A stretch of DNA of 64,000 nt from Methylotenera sp965234545 (GTDB lineage Bacteria; Pseudomonadota; Gammaproteobacteria; Burkholderiales; Methylophilaceae). The notes under the pieces are model-generated. The model saw only the letters and a program-made list of their open reading frames with translations, had not been told where the DNA came from and made no database searches. The first letter of the stretch is position 1. Every line of letters begins with the position of its first letter. Shown piece by piece: positions 7,680-16,016 of the stretch. Made by a program: the position numbers and the translations under genes. The stretch covers positions 1,759,827 to 1,823,826 of the forward strand of contig OZ248348.1 of assembly GCA_965234545.1 (NCBI GenBank), written 5' to 3'.

Positions 7680-9617
7680 ATGGCAAGACCAAAGAAAAGC
7701 GATCAAATAGCTGAAAAAAAGAAGGTTGAATTTATCAGCCCGGAAGAGCAAGAAGCTAACGCGGACGAACGTCGCTCGCGCCTCAAATCGCTGATCATTT
7801 TAGGTAAAGAGCGTGGCTACCTAACCTACGCCGAAATTAACGATCATCTGCCCGATGACGTGCAAAACTCCGAACAGATCGATGGCATCATCGGCATGAT
7901 CAACGACATGGGCATACAAGTATACGAAGAAGCGCCTGACGCTGAAGTATTACTGATGTCTGATGCGCCACCTGCTGTTACCGATGAAGACGCCGTAGAA
8001 GAAGCCGAACAAGCGCTGGCCACCGTTGATTCTGATTTCGGTCGCACCACGGATCCTGTGCGCATGTACATGCGTGAAATGGGTACGGTGGATTTGCTGA
8101 CGCGCGAAAGCGAAGTGGAAATTGCACGCCGCATTGAAGACGGGTTAAAACACATGGTGCAAGCGATTGCCGCCTGCCCAACCACCATCTCTGCTTTATT
8201 GGCTTTAGTCGACAAAGTCGAAAGCGATGAACTGAGTGTGGACGATTTAGTTGATGGCTTGATAGACTCAGACGTCGGCGCCGTGGACGCAGTGGAATTG
8301 GCTAGCGCCGAAGACGACGTCGAAGAAGAAGTGGACGATGACGCAGATGAAGACGAAGACGGTGCTAAAGCCGCCGCCATTTCCGCAGAAGCATTGGCTA
8401 AACTAAAAGAAGAAGTGGTTAAACGCTTTGCTGTTGTGCGTGCCGCCAACCAAAAAATGACGGCCATTTTGCCAGTCAGGGGTTCTCAAGACGCTGAATA
8501 CCAAGCCTTACTTGCTGAAATTTTAGTTGAACTGACGGCTTTCCGCTTTTCGCCTAAACAGGTTGAAGGTCTGTGTGATCAAGTGCGTAATTTGGTTGAA
8601 ACCGTGCGCGGCCATGAACGTAAAGTGTTGGATTTCTGTGTGGAAAAATCCGGCATGCCACGCACGCATTTTATCAAGTCTTTCCCAGGCAACGAATGCA
8701 ACCAAGACTGGTTAGCCGAAGAACTTAAAGCGGATAAACCTTACGTTGAAAAACTAAAACGCTATAACCACTCTATTTTGGATCAACAACAACGCTTGAT
8801 TGATTTAGAAGTGACTGTGGGCATCCCCATTAAAGAATTAAAAGAAATCAACAAGCAAATGACGACCGGTGAAGCCCGTGCTCGCCGCGCTAAACGCGAA
8901 ATGATTGAAGCGAACTTGCGCTTGGTGATCTCGATTGCTAAAAAATACACCAACCGTGGCTTGCAGTTCTTGGACTTGATTCAAGAAGGCAACATTGGCT
9001 TGATGAAAGCCGTGGATAAATTTGAATACCGCCGTGGTTTCAAATTTTCAACCTACGCCACCTGGTGGATACGTCAAGCCATTACTCGCTCGATTGCCGA
9101 TCAAGCGCGCACCATCCGCATCCCGGTGCACATGATAGAAACGATCAACAAAATGAATCGCATCAGCCGCCAAATCTTGCAAGAAACTGGCGTGGAGCCG
9201 GATCCTGCTACCTTGGCTGAAAAAATGGAAATGCCGGAAGATAAGATACGTAAAATCTTAAAAATCAGCAAAGAGCCGATTTCCATGGAAACGCCTATTG
9301 GTGACGACGAAGATTCGCATTTGGGTGACTTTATTGAAGACGGCCAAACCTTGGCACCCGTTGATGCAGCCATTTATGCCAGCTTACGTGACGCCACTAG
9401 CGAAGTGTTGGAATCCTTAACGCCACGCGAAGCAAAGGTATTGCGCATGCGTTTTGGTATTGAAATGAATACCGATCACACGCTAGAAGAAGTGGGCAAA
9501 CAGTTTGATGTAACGCGTGAACGCATACGTCAAATTGAAGCGAAAGCCTTGCGTAAATTGCGTCACCCAACACGTTCAGAAAGATTGCGTAGTTTCTTAG
9601 AAACAGGACAAGATTAA
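7680..9617 (+). CDS. rpoD: RNA polymerase primary sigma factor RpoD (sigma-70)
   Basis: This is the housekeeping sigma factor. Visible regions: 1.1 at the N-terminus (RLKSLIILGKERGYLTYAEINDHLP), 1.2 (DPVRMYMREMGTVDLLTRE), a very acidic non-conserved insert near residues 200-225, then region 2 (EANLRLVISIAKKYTNRGLQFLDLIQEG, FSTYATWWIRQAITR), region 3 (IRIPVHMIETINK) and region 4 (LTPREAKVLRMRFG, VTRERIRQIEAKALRKLRHP). Length 645 is normal for a betaproteobacterium. AGAGGTG precedes the ATG at a good distance. Confidence 0.98.
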   Translation: MARPKKSDQIAEKKKVEFISPEEQEANADERRSRLKSLIILGKERGYLTYAEINDHLPDDVQNSEQIDGIIGMINDMGIQVYEEAPDAEVLLMSDAPPAVTDEDAVEEAEQALATVDSDFGRTTDPVRMYMREMGTVDLLTRESEVEIARRIEDGLKHMVQAIAACPTTISALLALVDKVESDELSVDDLVDGLIDSDVGAVDAVELASAEDDVEEEVDDDADEDEDGAKAAAISAEALAKLKEEVVKRFAVVRAANQKMTAILPVRGSQDAEYQALLAEILVELTAFRFSPKQVEGLCDQVRNLVETVRGHERKVLDFCVEKSGMPRTHFIKSFPGNECNQDWLAEELKADKPYVEKLKRYNHSILDQQQRLIDLEVTVGIPIKELKEINKQMTTGEARARRAKREMIEANLRLVISIAKKYTNRGLQFLDLIQEGNIGLMKAVDKFEYRRGFKFSTYATWWIRQAITRSIADQARTIRIPVHMIETINKMNRISRQILQETGVEPDPATLAEKMEMPEDKIRKILKISKEPISMETPIGDDEDSHLGDFIEDGQTLAPVDAAIYASLRDATSEVLESLTPREAKVLRMRFGIEMNTDHTLEEVGKQFDVTRERIRQIEAKALRKLRHPTRSERLRSFLETGQD

Positions 9618-9633
9618 TCAGTTTAAAAGTTTC

Positions 9634-9712
<79 letters not shown>

Positions 9713-9719
9713 CTATGTA

Positions 9720-9758
9720 GCGGCTTACATAATGCATATGTAAGCCGCGACTTTTTTT
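9720..9758 (+). terminator. Terminator after tRNA-Ile
   Basis: An 11-bp stem GCGGCTTACAT / ATGTAAGCCGC with loop AATGCAT is followed within a few bases by seven T. It ends the rpoD/tRNA transcript. Confidence 0.9.
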
Positions 9759-9780
9759 AGGGTAGTACAAGGGGTAAGCG

Positions 9781-10026
9781 ATGGACGCAAAGCTAATTCT
9801 TCAACATTTGAAGAAACATGGGCAATTAGCCGATTGGGAAATTGCTTCAGCCATGAACCTCACTGTAGCCAGTGTTCGGGAATGCTTGAGCAAGCTGTCT
9901 GCCAAAGGCGATGTTTCTCAATGCACGGTGATTCGTTTTTTAGATGGCAAGCCGATTGAAGGCATGCTATGCCGTATTGCCGGCACCATCCCACCCAAGG
10001 CCCCCGGCAGAAAACCTAACGCCTAA
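9781..10026 (+). CDS. Small winged-helix protein, FeoC-like
   Basis: The 81-residue basic protein has a single helix-turn-helix: LILQHLKKHGQLADWEIASAMNLTVASVRECLSKLSAKGDV followed by a short wing (CTVIRFLDGKPIEGMLCRI). This layout is like the FeoC/MarR-type winged helix, but the cysteine cluster of FeoC is missing (two isolated Cys remain). AAGGGG lies before the ATG. No feoA/feoB is adjacent, so an iron-transport role is unproven; it could be a general DNA-binding regulator. Confidence 0.55.
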   Translation: MDAKLILQHLKKHGQLADWEIASAMNLTVASVRECLSKLSAKGDVSQCTVIRFLDGKPIEGMLCRIAGTIPPKAPGRKPNA

Positions 10027-10046
10027 CCATTGGTCTGATCAAGCAA

Positions 10047-10526
10047 CTACTGTTTGGTTGATTCAATAAATGGATCGTCAAACTGCCGGTCGTGTTCATC
10101 AAATATGCCAGCGATTTTTCCATAAAAAAGCCGATACACTTCTGCGGCATTGCCCTTCTTAGTGACGGAAAAATACGTATCCGCTAAGCCTTGCAAGTTT
10201 TTCATGATGTCTAAATGGGCTTGCCTATGGACACGAAAATAATCGTTATTTTCGCTAATATTAGGCCGGCTCATCATGATGCTCTCTTCATGATCAAAGT
10301 GCCTACCGGCTAAATCAATAATGTGAAATAGGAAAGAAGGCATGCGCCCCTGACAAGACGTTTGCTGCTCATTAGCACAAGCTGGTGCGACAGAATCCGG
10401 CAACAAGCTGCAGGCACAGGCATCTCGTAAATCAGCCAGGTATTTTTCAAGTTGCTTATGCTCTTTTTTGATCATCGCATAATCGCTTGGTGCTAATTTA
10501 TTAATTGCTTTACTGTGCACTAACAT
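10047..10526 (-). CDS. Hemerythrin-like di-iron protein
   Basis: The 159-residue helical protein contains the full hemerythrin ligand pattern at the right spacings: His23, His76-x3-Glu80, His100-x3-His104 and His145-x4-Asp150. Such proteins bind O2 or act as iron/redox/NO sensors. A Cys-rich loop (CACSLLPDSVAPAC, then another Cys) lies between helices 1 and 2 and is unusual. The partner is unknown. It is transcribed toward the small winged-helix gene and shares the direction of the next three genes. Confidence 0.8.
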   Translation of the reverse strand: MLVHSKAINKLAPSDYAMIKKEHKQLEKYLADLRDACACSLLPDSVAPACANEQQTSCQGRMPSFLFHIIDLAGRHFDHEESIMMSRPNISENNDYFRVHRQAHLDIMKNLQGLADTYFSVTKKGNAAEVYRLFYGKIAGIFDEHDRQFDDPFIESTKQ

Positions 10527-10569
10527 GTTTTATCACCTTTCTGATTCATGGCAAGCATAGAGCGCTGCA

Positions 10570-10797
10570 TCAATCAAAATCATCCGCATCATGCCCTACT
10601 GCATCAACCGATGCCCCCTGCTTTGAAGCTTGGTAGCCTGCTGCAGTTAATTTTATGCGATAGGGGCAAGTCGCCAGGTGGCCTTCCAATCTGCCATTGA
10701 TCACCGTTGTTTCTATTTTGCAATCAGCACAACGGTAGCGATGTAATTGGTCTTCAAAGTGCTCTTGCGGGTAGTCTATATAAAACAGTTTTTTCAT
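10570..10797 (-). CDS. Hypothetical 75-residue CxxC protein
   Basis: Not recognised. The short acidic-tailed protein has YRCADCKIETTVING and then a third Cys in HLATCPYRI, suggesting half of a zinc ribbon or a metal site, and ends in a disordered Asp-rich tail. It lies between the TPR gene and the hemerythrin-like gene on the same strand with short gaps (about 43 and 24 bp), so co-transcription is plausible. Confidence 0.6.
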   Translation of the reverse strand: MKKLFYIDYPQEHFEDQLHRYRCADCKIETTVINGRLEGHLATCPYRIKLTAAGYQASKQGASVDAVGHDADDFD

Positions 10798-10821
10798 CGT
10801 GCCCAGGCTCCTAAGCGTTGG

Positions 10822-11823
10822 CTATTTTAGCGCTTGCATTCTCATTTCTATTAATTTTTTGCTTAGGCTATCACTAGCCGATGGCTTGAGCAACTCTAAA
10901 GCGCGGGCGTATTGTTGAAAAGCCAGCAAAGGTTGACCCATATGCTCCAAACTCACAGCCAAATTAAAGGCATACTCAGCATGATGGGGGGCGAGCTGAC
11001 TGGCATCAAAATACGCCGCCTCGGCGGCTGACCACAAGCCTTGCTCTGCATAAAAATTGGCGAGTGCCGCATGCAGATAGGCTGCTTTTGGTTGGTCTTG
11101 CAATAAACCTTTAATGCGGCTTTCTGCATATGCCTTATCTTGCATAGGCAAAGTAGCCAGCAGTGCCAGCGTGTTATTTGGTGCCACCGCCAAGACCGAT
11201 TGGTACCAGGCCGCCGCCTCATCTTGATGGCCTTGGCGCTGTGCAATCGCCGCCATGCCTAACATGGCTTCCACATTGTTTCTGTCAATCTCTAGCACCT
11301 GCCTGTAGTGGCTCTCCGCACTGGCGGCATCCCCATCAACATAGGCTTGATAGGCCTGCATCAAATTAGCCTGCAATAAGGCTGAGGAATGCTGCACCGT
11401 CAGGTGCAAGCTTGGTAACTTAGTTGAGGTTTTAACTGTGGTTTTGCGTTTGCCGGTTTGTTTAGTCTGCGATGCTGGGCCTATACGCTCTGCTTGTTCA
11501 AGTTTTGCCACGGGATTATCCACCGTACTTGCAGGAGCATCTAAGGTGGCCATGGTTTTGACAGAGGACTCATCATCTCTAGCCTTTTGCGTATTGGTAG
11601 GGCTGGGTTCGTCGGCTAGGGCGCTGGCTAAAAATGCATCAGTCAGCGGCAAGATCGGCTTCACTGGTGCAGGGATGGATAGCTGCGCTTGGGCTAACAA
11701 GATCCGGCTCGCTATGGACTTTTGCATATGCTGGTGGGCATGCCAAGCAAGGTAGCCAAGCAAGGAAAAACCCAGCAACCAAACCGCCGTAAAGAGCTTA
11801 CTGGGAGCATTGCCTAAGTGCAT
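10822..11823 (-). CDS. TPR-repeat membrane protein (MshN-like)
   Basis: The 333-residue protein has one N-terminal membrane segment (residues about 9-27, LFTAVWLLGFSLLGYLAWHA), a Pro/Ala/Lys-rich linker to about residue 145, and at least three tetratricopeptide repeats (AYQAYVDGDAASAESHYRQVL; AMLGMAAIAQRQGHQDEAAAWY; AYFDASQLAPHHAEYAFNLAV). This architecture is that of MshN-type periplasmic pilus assembly proteins. It starts five bases after the stop of the adjacent secretin gene, which supports a shared function. Assignment to MshN is inference. Confidence 0.65.
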   Translation of the reverse strand: MHLGNAPSKLFTAVWLLGFSLLGYLAWHAHQHMQKSIASRILLAQAQLSIPAPVKPILPLTDAFLASALADEPSPTNTQKARDDESSVKTMATLDAPASTVDNPVAKLEQAERIGPASQTKQTGKRKTTVKTSTKLPSLHLTVQHSSALLQANLMQAYQAYVDGDAASAESHYRQVLEIDRNNVEAMLGMAAIAQRQGHQDEAAAWYQSVLAVAPNNTLALLATLPMQDKAYAESRIKGLLQDQPKAAYLHAALANFYAEQGLWSAAEAAYFDASQLAPHHAEYAFNLAVSLEHMGQPLLAFQQYARALELLKPSASDSLSKKLIEMRMQALK

Positions 11824-11828
11824 GTCGA

Positions 11829-13682
11829 TTAGTCTTGGGCTTGGTGCTCCGCTGCTCTTTTTAATGCGGGGAGCGGCAGGTAACGCTGATAACTAGACAA
11901 GGCTTCACTCTCTAAACTGGCGTTTACGATCACGGTAGGCCGCAAGAAAATCACCAATTCGGTTTTACGGTTAGCATCGTTATGACCCGTGAACAGTTTA
12001 CCTAGGATAGGTAGCCTAGATAAGACTGGCACTTTATCGGTATTTTTAAGCGCTTCATCCTGCATTAATCCGCCTAATATCGCGGTATTGCCACTGACAA
12101 TTTGCAACATGGATTCCATTTCACGCACTTGTATGATGGGAATCTGACTCTCCAGACCGGGTGTGGGATCGTTCGCCAAACCCACCACTCGCGATACGGT
12201 AGGCCTAACATTAATGTTGACGTGCCCAATACGATTAATTTGTGGGGTGACCGTCATGACTACACCAACCGGCACGGTATGGGCAGTCGAGGTGTAGGTG
12301 GTCACGGCCTGACTGCCACTGCTACCGGCCACCGTGTCGGACTTAACGGTGAAGTACACCAAGTTATCCACCACTTTGAGTACTGCTGTTTGATTATTTA
12401 ACACCATTAACTTTGGGCTGGATAACACGGCCGTTTTACCAAACTGCTCAAGCAGATTGATGGAAGCCGCTATGTTGCCAAATCGGCTATTAGTGTTGCT
12501 ATAGGCAGCCACAAAACCGGCCACAGGCTTTACGCCAAAGGCATTGGCGGTGGTAATGGGCAAGCCGGTCAAGCCATTCACCGTCACTTGCGTGCCCAAC
12601 TGCTGAGCAAATGATAAGCCGCCGCCCGCACCGGCTATTTTTACCCAATCTATGCCAGCTTGATAACTGTCATTTAGGCGCACCTCAACTATGGTTGCTT
12701 CTATCAGCACTTGGCGTCTGACACTGGCTAGCACTTGCTCAAGAAACTCTTGTACTTTTTCATGCTGTTTAACGGTGGCGCGCACGTTCACTATGCCGGC
12801 TTCTCGGTTAATAATCACCGTACCGGCATACAAGGTTTTGAATTCGTTTTTGGACTCGTCCAAGTCCTTGCTTAAGTCTGCTTGACTGGTTTCTTGCTTA
12901 GTTTCCTTGTTGGTTTTCTTATCTGCTTTATTAGCGCCTTTTTGACTAGTGGCTGGCAAGTTGTGGCCTCGTTTCACCATGATTTCTTTGTCGGTTTCCG
13001 CCAATATGTCCTTGATGTTTTTTTCTAGCGTTTCCCAAAAATGGCTTTTTGATTCGCTGCTGATGCCAGTACGCGAACTGTTGCTGCCGCCACTTAAGTT
13101 GGTCCCGCCTTCCAATGCTCCCTTGCCGGTACCAGCGATTTCAGCGGCCGCGCCTATAAAGCCAGTCGTATCTCGAGATAAATTAACGTAATCCACCGCA
13201 TAGGTTCGCAAAACCGGCTGATCTGGGGCGATGCTTAATACCCCGCCAGAAAGTTGATAGCTCAAATCCACCTGCTTAGCCAAGCGCTCTAAAATGGCCG
13301 GCAATGTTTGATTGAGCGCATTTAAAGTAACGTTGCCTTTTATGGCAGGGTGAATATCGATGTTCATTTTGCTGTCGCGCGCTATGGCGAACAACACCTC
13401 TTTAACCGGTGTATCGTAAACCACGATGCTGTATGTCGGCTCGTCAATATTGGCTTCGGGTGAGGCTAAATAAGGCTGATGGCTTAAGGTCTTGGGTATG
13501 CCTGAATTTAACTCTGCCGCTGCCGGCATCTCATCATCTACCTTGGGGATGGGTTCGCTATTGGGAATTGGAGCGTCTAGATGGCCGCTGGAAACTTGCA
13601 TTTTGCTTAGCTGGGAACAAGCGGTCAGGGCAGTAAGCAGCATGGTATCCAGTAGCAGTAATCGTATCGTGTTATTTGTCAC
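11829..13682 (-). CDS. mshL: MSHA-type pilus secretin MshL
   Basis: Outer-membrane secretin of the type IV pilus/type II secretion superfamily. It has a lipobox with Cys22 (LLTALTAC), an STN/N0 domain (PVKEVLFAIARDSKMNIDIHPAIKGNV ... ILERLAKQVDLSYQL), a Lys/Gly-rich linker, an N1/N3 domain (VNVRATVKQHEKVQEFLEQVL) and the secretin core from about residue 320, ending with KVPVLSRLPILGKLF and TELVIFLRPTVI. Length 617 and order match MshL. Only a TPR gene accompanies it; no ATPase, pilin or inner-membrane genes are in the window. Confidence 0.8.
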   Translation of the reverse strand: MTNNTIRLLLLDTMLLTALTACSQLSKMQVSSGHLDAPIPNSEPIPKVDDEMPAAAELNSGIPKTLSHQPYLASPEANIDEPTYSIVVYDTPVKEVLFAIARDSKMNIDIHPAIKGNVTLNALNQTLPAILERLAKQVDLSYQLSGGVLSIAPDQPVLRTYAVDYVNLSRDTTGFIGAAAEIAGTGKGALEGGTNLSGGSNSSRTGISSESKSHFWETLEKNIKDILAETDKEIMVKRGHNLPATSQKGANKADKKTNKETKQETSQADLSKDLDESKNEFKTLYAGTVIINREAGIVNVRATVKQHEKVQEFLEQVLASVRRQVLIEATIVEVRLNDSYQAGIDWVKIAGAGGGLSFAQQLGTQVTVNGLTGLPITTANAFGVKPVAGFVAAYSNTNSRFGNIAASINLLEQFGKTAVLSSPKLMVLNNQTAVLKVVDNLVYFTVKSDTVAGSSGSQAVTTYTSTAHTVPVGVVMTVTPQINRIGHVNINVRPTVSRVVGLANDPTPGLESQIPIIQVREMESMLQIVSGNTAILGGLMQDEALKNTDKVPVLSRLPILGKLFTGHNDANRKTELVIFLRPTVIVNASLESEALSSYQRYLPLPALKRAAEHQAQD

Positions 13683-13872
13683 GGATCATTACCTCCCAAC
13701 TTACATTACTGCGCTTGCATCAGGTCATTCATTTTGCGCTTCGGTCTATAAATAGCAAGCGCTATTTATAAAAATGCCATGTATTTACAATGAGTTAGAT
13801 TTGATGGAGAGTAAAGCTGTGGCCCATAGTAACCGACGCCAGATTAAGCCACATTTGGTCTAGCAGCCAAAA

Positions 13873-14079
13873 CTAGGTTGGATTTTTCTGTGTGCTGAGG
13901 GCTTTAACCAGCTCGGCTATGTCCCACTCGCAACCACCGCACCCGGTTAAAGCGCCGCTGCGTTGTGAAATGGCATCCACATCCAAACCTTGCTGAACCA
14001 GTTTTTCTATGTAGCCTCGGGTTGTGCCGCTGCACTGGCAAATCACCTCTTCAGCAGATTGGGACAAATTAGTAGTCAT
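13873..14079 (-). CDS. bfd: Bacterioferritin-associated ferredoxin-like [2Fe-2S] protein
   Basis: The 68-residue protein has the Bfd/Fer2_BFD ligand set: Cys14-x-Cys16 (ICQC) and Cys47-x2-Cys50 (TGCGGCEW). Bfd domains reduce bacterioferritin iron or serve as modules in nitrite reductase and NifU. No bfr gene is nearby, so the partner is unknown. It lies alone between the secretin promoter side and the tRNA-His element. Confidence 0.78.
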   Translation of the reverse strand: MTTNLSQSAEEVICQCSGTTRGYIEKLVQQGLDVDAISQRSGALTGCGGCEWDIAELVKALSTQKNPT

Positions 14080-14163
14080 GGCTAGCTTGAGTGGGCAAAA
14101 ATAATAATGGTTAAATTAAAAACTTAGCTATTGTAAACAACAGCATACTGATTCGGGCCGCAC

Positions 14164-14193
14164 AAAAACAAAAAAGCCTCACATGCGTGAGGC
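14164..14193 (-). terminator. Terminator, probably of the original tRNA cluster
   Basis: GCCTCAC and GTGAGGC (14176-14193) pair around a 4-nt loop. Read on the minus strand they are followed by a T run. It lies just downstream of the broken tRNA-His copy and would have ended the Pro-Arg-His tRNA transcript before the element separated them. Confidence 0.75.
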
Positions 14194-14197
14194 TTAG

Positions 14198-14270
14198 GAA
14201 TTTGGGGTGGCTGATGGGGCTCGAACCCACGACAACAGGAATCACAATCCAATGAGCTACAGCCACCATA
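14198..14270. repeat. Left attachment-site repeat of the tRNA-His element
   Basis: Bases 14198-14250 are identical to 18873-18925, covering the tRNA-His 3' half from the anticodon loop through the CCA and beyond. After a 12-bp gap and one change, similarity resumes (TGAGCTACAGCCACCATAG). Together with the right copy it bounds the 4.7-kb element. Confidence 0.85.
14203..14267 (-). pseudogene. Broken tRNA-His copy
   Basis: This copy matches the intact tRNA-His at 18878-18954 but lacks 12 bases in the D-loop/anticodon-stem region and has one substitution, so the anticodon arm cannot form. The T-arm, the acceptor strands and encoded CCA remain. It is expected to be non-functional as a tRNA; automated tools may miss or miscall it. 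Confidence 0.85.
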
Positions 14271-14330
14271 GACGCTGAAACCTTACTGGCCCGCCATTTC
14301 TATATTTTCATCAATAAATTTTAACCTTCT

Positions 14331-14363
14331 GTCCTACTCAAAAAAGGACAAAAATAGGACAAA
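14331..14363. repeat. Putative left arm-type integrase sites
   Basis: Two direct copies of AGGACAAA start at 14345 and 14356, 11 bp apart, with an inverted GTCCT at 14331. A matching 11-bp-spaced pair lies at the other end of the element (18794 and 18805). The spacing of one helical turn and the position inside each end fit arm-type sites. The rest of 14268-14600 is AT-rich with no gene seen. Confidence 0.5.
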
Positions 14364-14600
14364 CCTATTCACTAAACTACAGGGTAATTATATCGTGACA
14401 TTAATATAAATAACCATAATTAATACCAAATGGCTCTTTATTTGTTAGGTAGTTTGCCGCGTAAACATAAATAAGAATATAGTTTATTTAGCTTGTGAAT
14501 ATCAGACTGGTGTACCACCTTAAAAGATCTTCATTATATAAATAACGTATTGATTAATTGAATTTATATCTAAATTTGTTAGAAGTTAGGAGATTGATAA

Positions 14601-15905
14601 TTGACTTCAATTCAAGAAGCTAGCACTGCATCTGGCATACCCTTAGAGGAGTTAGAAGCCCTGCTTGCGCTGCCTTATAAGAGGGGAACCTGTTTACCTA
14701 GACCCATGACACTTAATAGCCTTGGCTTTGCTAGAGGGGTTATTTCAGACATTAGGGCAGAGTTAGACTTAAAGCTTAAGCAAGGACGTAGAGATGCTCA
14801 GGCTAAGGTAGATAATACCTTCAGACTCATTATGTGTAACTTGGTGAGCTGTGTTTTTACAAGAGAAAGACTAGCGTTACCTGGCACCAATTCCGCTTAC
14901 GGTACAAATACCTATTATCACAAGCTATTTCTAACAAGAAGGTCAGTAAAAGCAGTAGTTGGAGCTTTAGAAGGTAAATATATTAAAAGAAAGAAAGGCA
15001 ACACTTACAAACACCAAGTAGATGGATATCAACCAACACCTGAACTAGAGCTAAAGCTTATAACCCTTCTATATCTAACATATGAAACCTACAACCCACT
15101 AGAACCCCTAGTAATACTAAAAGCAGAGGAAGAAACAGTAGGAGAAATAGAAGAAGAGCACATTATGCGGATACGTTCTTCAATTGAGCTTGAAACCACC
15201 CATTCAACTGATGACGATGCATTAAGAAGGATAAATGCAGCTTTAAATGATGCTACATACGCACTCAAAGGTCCCGTAAAGCGTATCTATAGTCATGGTG
15301 ACACAATGCAAGGTGGTAGGTTATATGTGAGGTTACAAAGCCTCCCAGACCGCAGGGCTAGAATTAGAATTAATACTCTGTTTAATGGCATGCCAATAGC
15401 TGAAGTAGATTTATCAGCAAACCACCCTAGAATGCTAATGGCACTTGAAGGCGAGCAGCTCTCCGAGAACTTCTATGATGAGATAGCAGAAGCGTCAGCT
15501 ACATCTAGAGATAAAGTTAAATTTCTTGTGATGAAAATGGTTGGTGCTAAGAATAGAGGTATTTCACTTGTAGTAAAAGAAGATGAAAAAAATTGGTACA
15601 AATCTAAATTCAAAATGACTGAAGCTGAAAGAAGAAGGATTGAGTCGGTCATAGAAGAAAAGTATCCGCAGCTTTATCCTTGGCTCTACAAAGGCAGAGG
15701 CATTCATATGCAGGCTCTCGAAGGGGATATTCTCTTGGAAGCGATGCTGACATTGCTAGACCAGCAAATTCTCTCACTCCCTATGCATGATGCTATATAT
15801 GTTCAACAAGAACACATTGCTCAAGCTAAAGCTGCCCTTGAGAATGCTTGGATGCATGCTTTAGGAGTAAGCTTCAGACCATATACAAAGATAGATATGC
15901 CTTAG
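14601..15905 (+). CDS. Compact family-A DNA polymerase-like protein
   Basis: Start is TTG at 14601 with AGGAG eight bases upstream. The 434-residue protein has a novel N-terminal half (1-220), then GGRLY (238-242) and a palm-like C-terminal third. Motif A: AEVDLSANHPRML, Asp270 and Arg277, aligns with D-Y-S-Q-I-E-L-R of Pol I. Motif B: Arg303-x3-Lys307 with Met311. Then Q371-x4-D-I-L-x2-A-M, as in the Pol I Q-G-T-A-A-D-I-I stretch, and motif C: MHDAIYV with His396-Asp397. No 3'-5' or 5'-3' exonuclease domain is visible and the fingers are short. It is the largest gene of the tRNA-His element and probably serves element replication; that is inference. A single-subunit RNA polymerase relative is an alternative. 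Confidence 0.65.
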   Translation: MTSIQEASTASGIPLEELEALLALPYKRGTCLPRPMTLNSLGFARGVISDIRAELDLKLKQGRRDAQAKVDNTFRLIMCNLVSCVFTRERLALPGTNSAYGTNTYYHKLFLTRRSVKAVVGALEGKYIKRKKGNTYKHQVDGYQPTPELELKLITLLYLTYETYNPLEPLVILKAEEETVGEIEEEHIMRIRSSIELETTHSTDDDALRRINAALNDATYALKGPVKRIYSHGDTMQGGRLYVRLQSLPDRRARIRINTLFNGMPIAEVDLSANHPRMLMALEGEQLSENFYDEIAEASATSRDKVKFLVMKMVGAKNRGISLVVKEDEKNWYKSKFKMTEAERRRIESVIEEKYPQLYPWLYKGRGIHMQALEGDILLEAMLTLLDQQILSLPMHDAIYVQQEHIAQAKAALENAWMHALGVSFRPYTKIDMP

Positions 15906-16016
15906 GTTTTATACAAAATTCAGAATACTTTTTTTAACTAAAAAATGATTTGTATGGAATATATAGAAAAATTACCAAACTGGATGCGCTAGGCACTGTT
16001 GAACGGTGACTGCACC

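Noticed and set aside
8280..8370. Acidic repeat in rpoD as a possible insertion
   Set aside because: An acidic, variable insert between regions 1.2 and 2 is normal in proteobacterial RpoD.
7844..8467. 207-codon open frame antisense to rpoD
   Set aside because: Ser/Ala/Thr low-complexity translation produced by the codon bias and acidic repeats of rpoD; no ribosome site and no known domain.
14601..15905. Reverse transcriptase or primase reading of the polymerase-like gene
   Set aside because: No YxDD box and no AEP or TOPRIM motif; the D-x-S-x4-R and HD pattern fits family A better.
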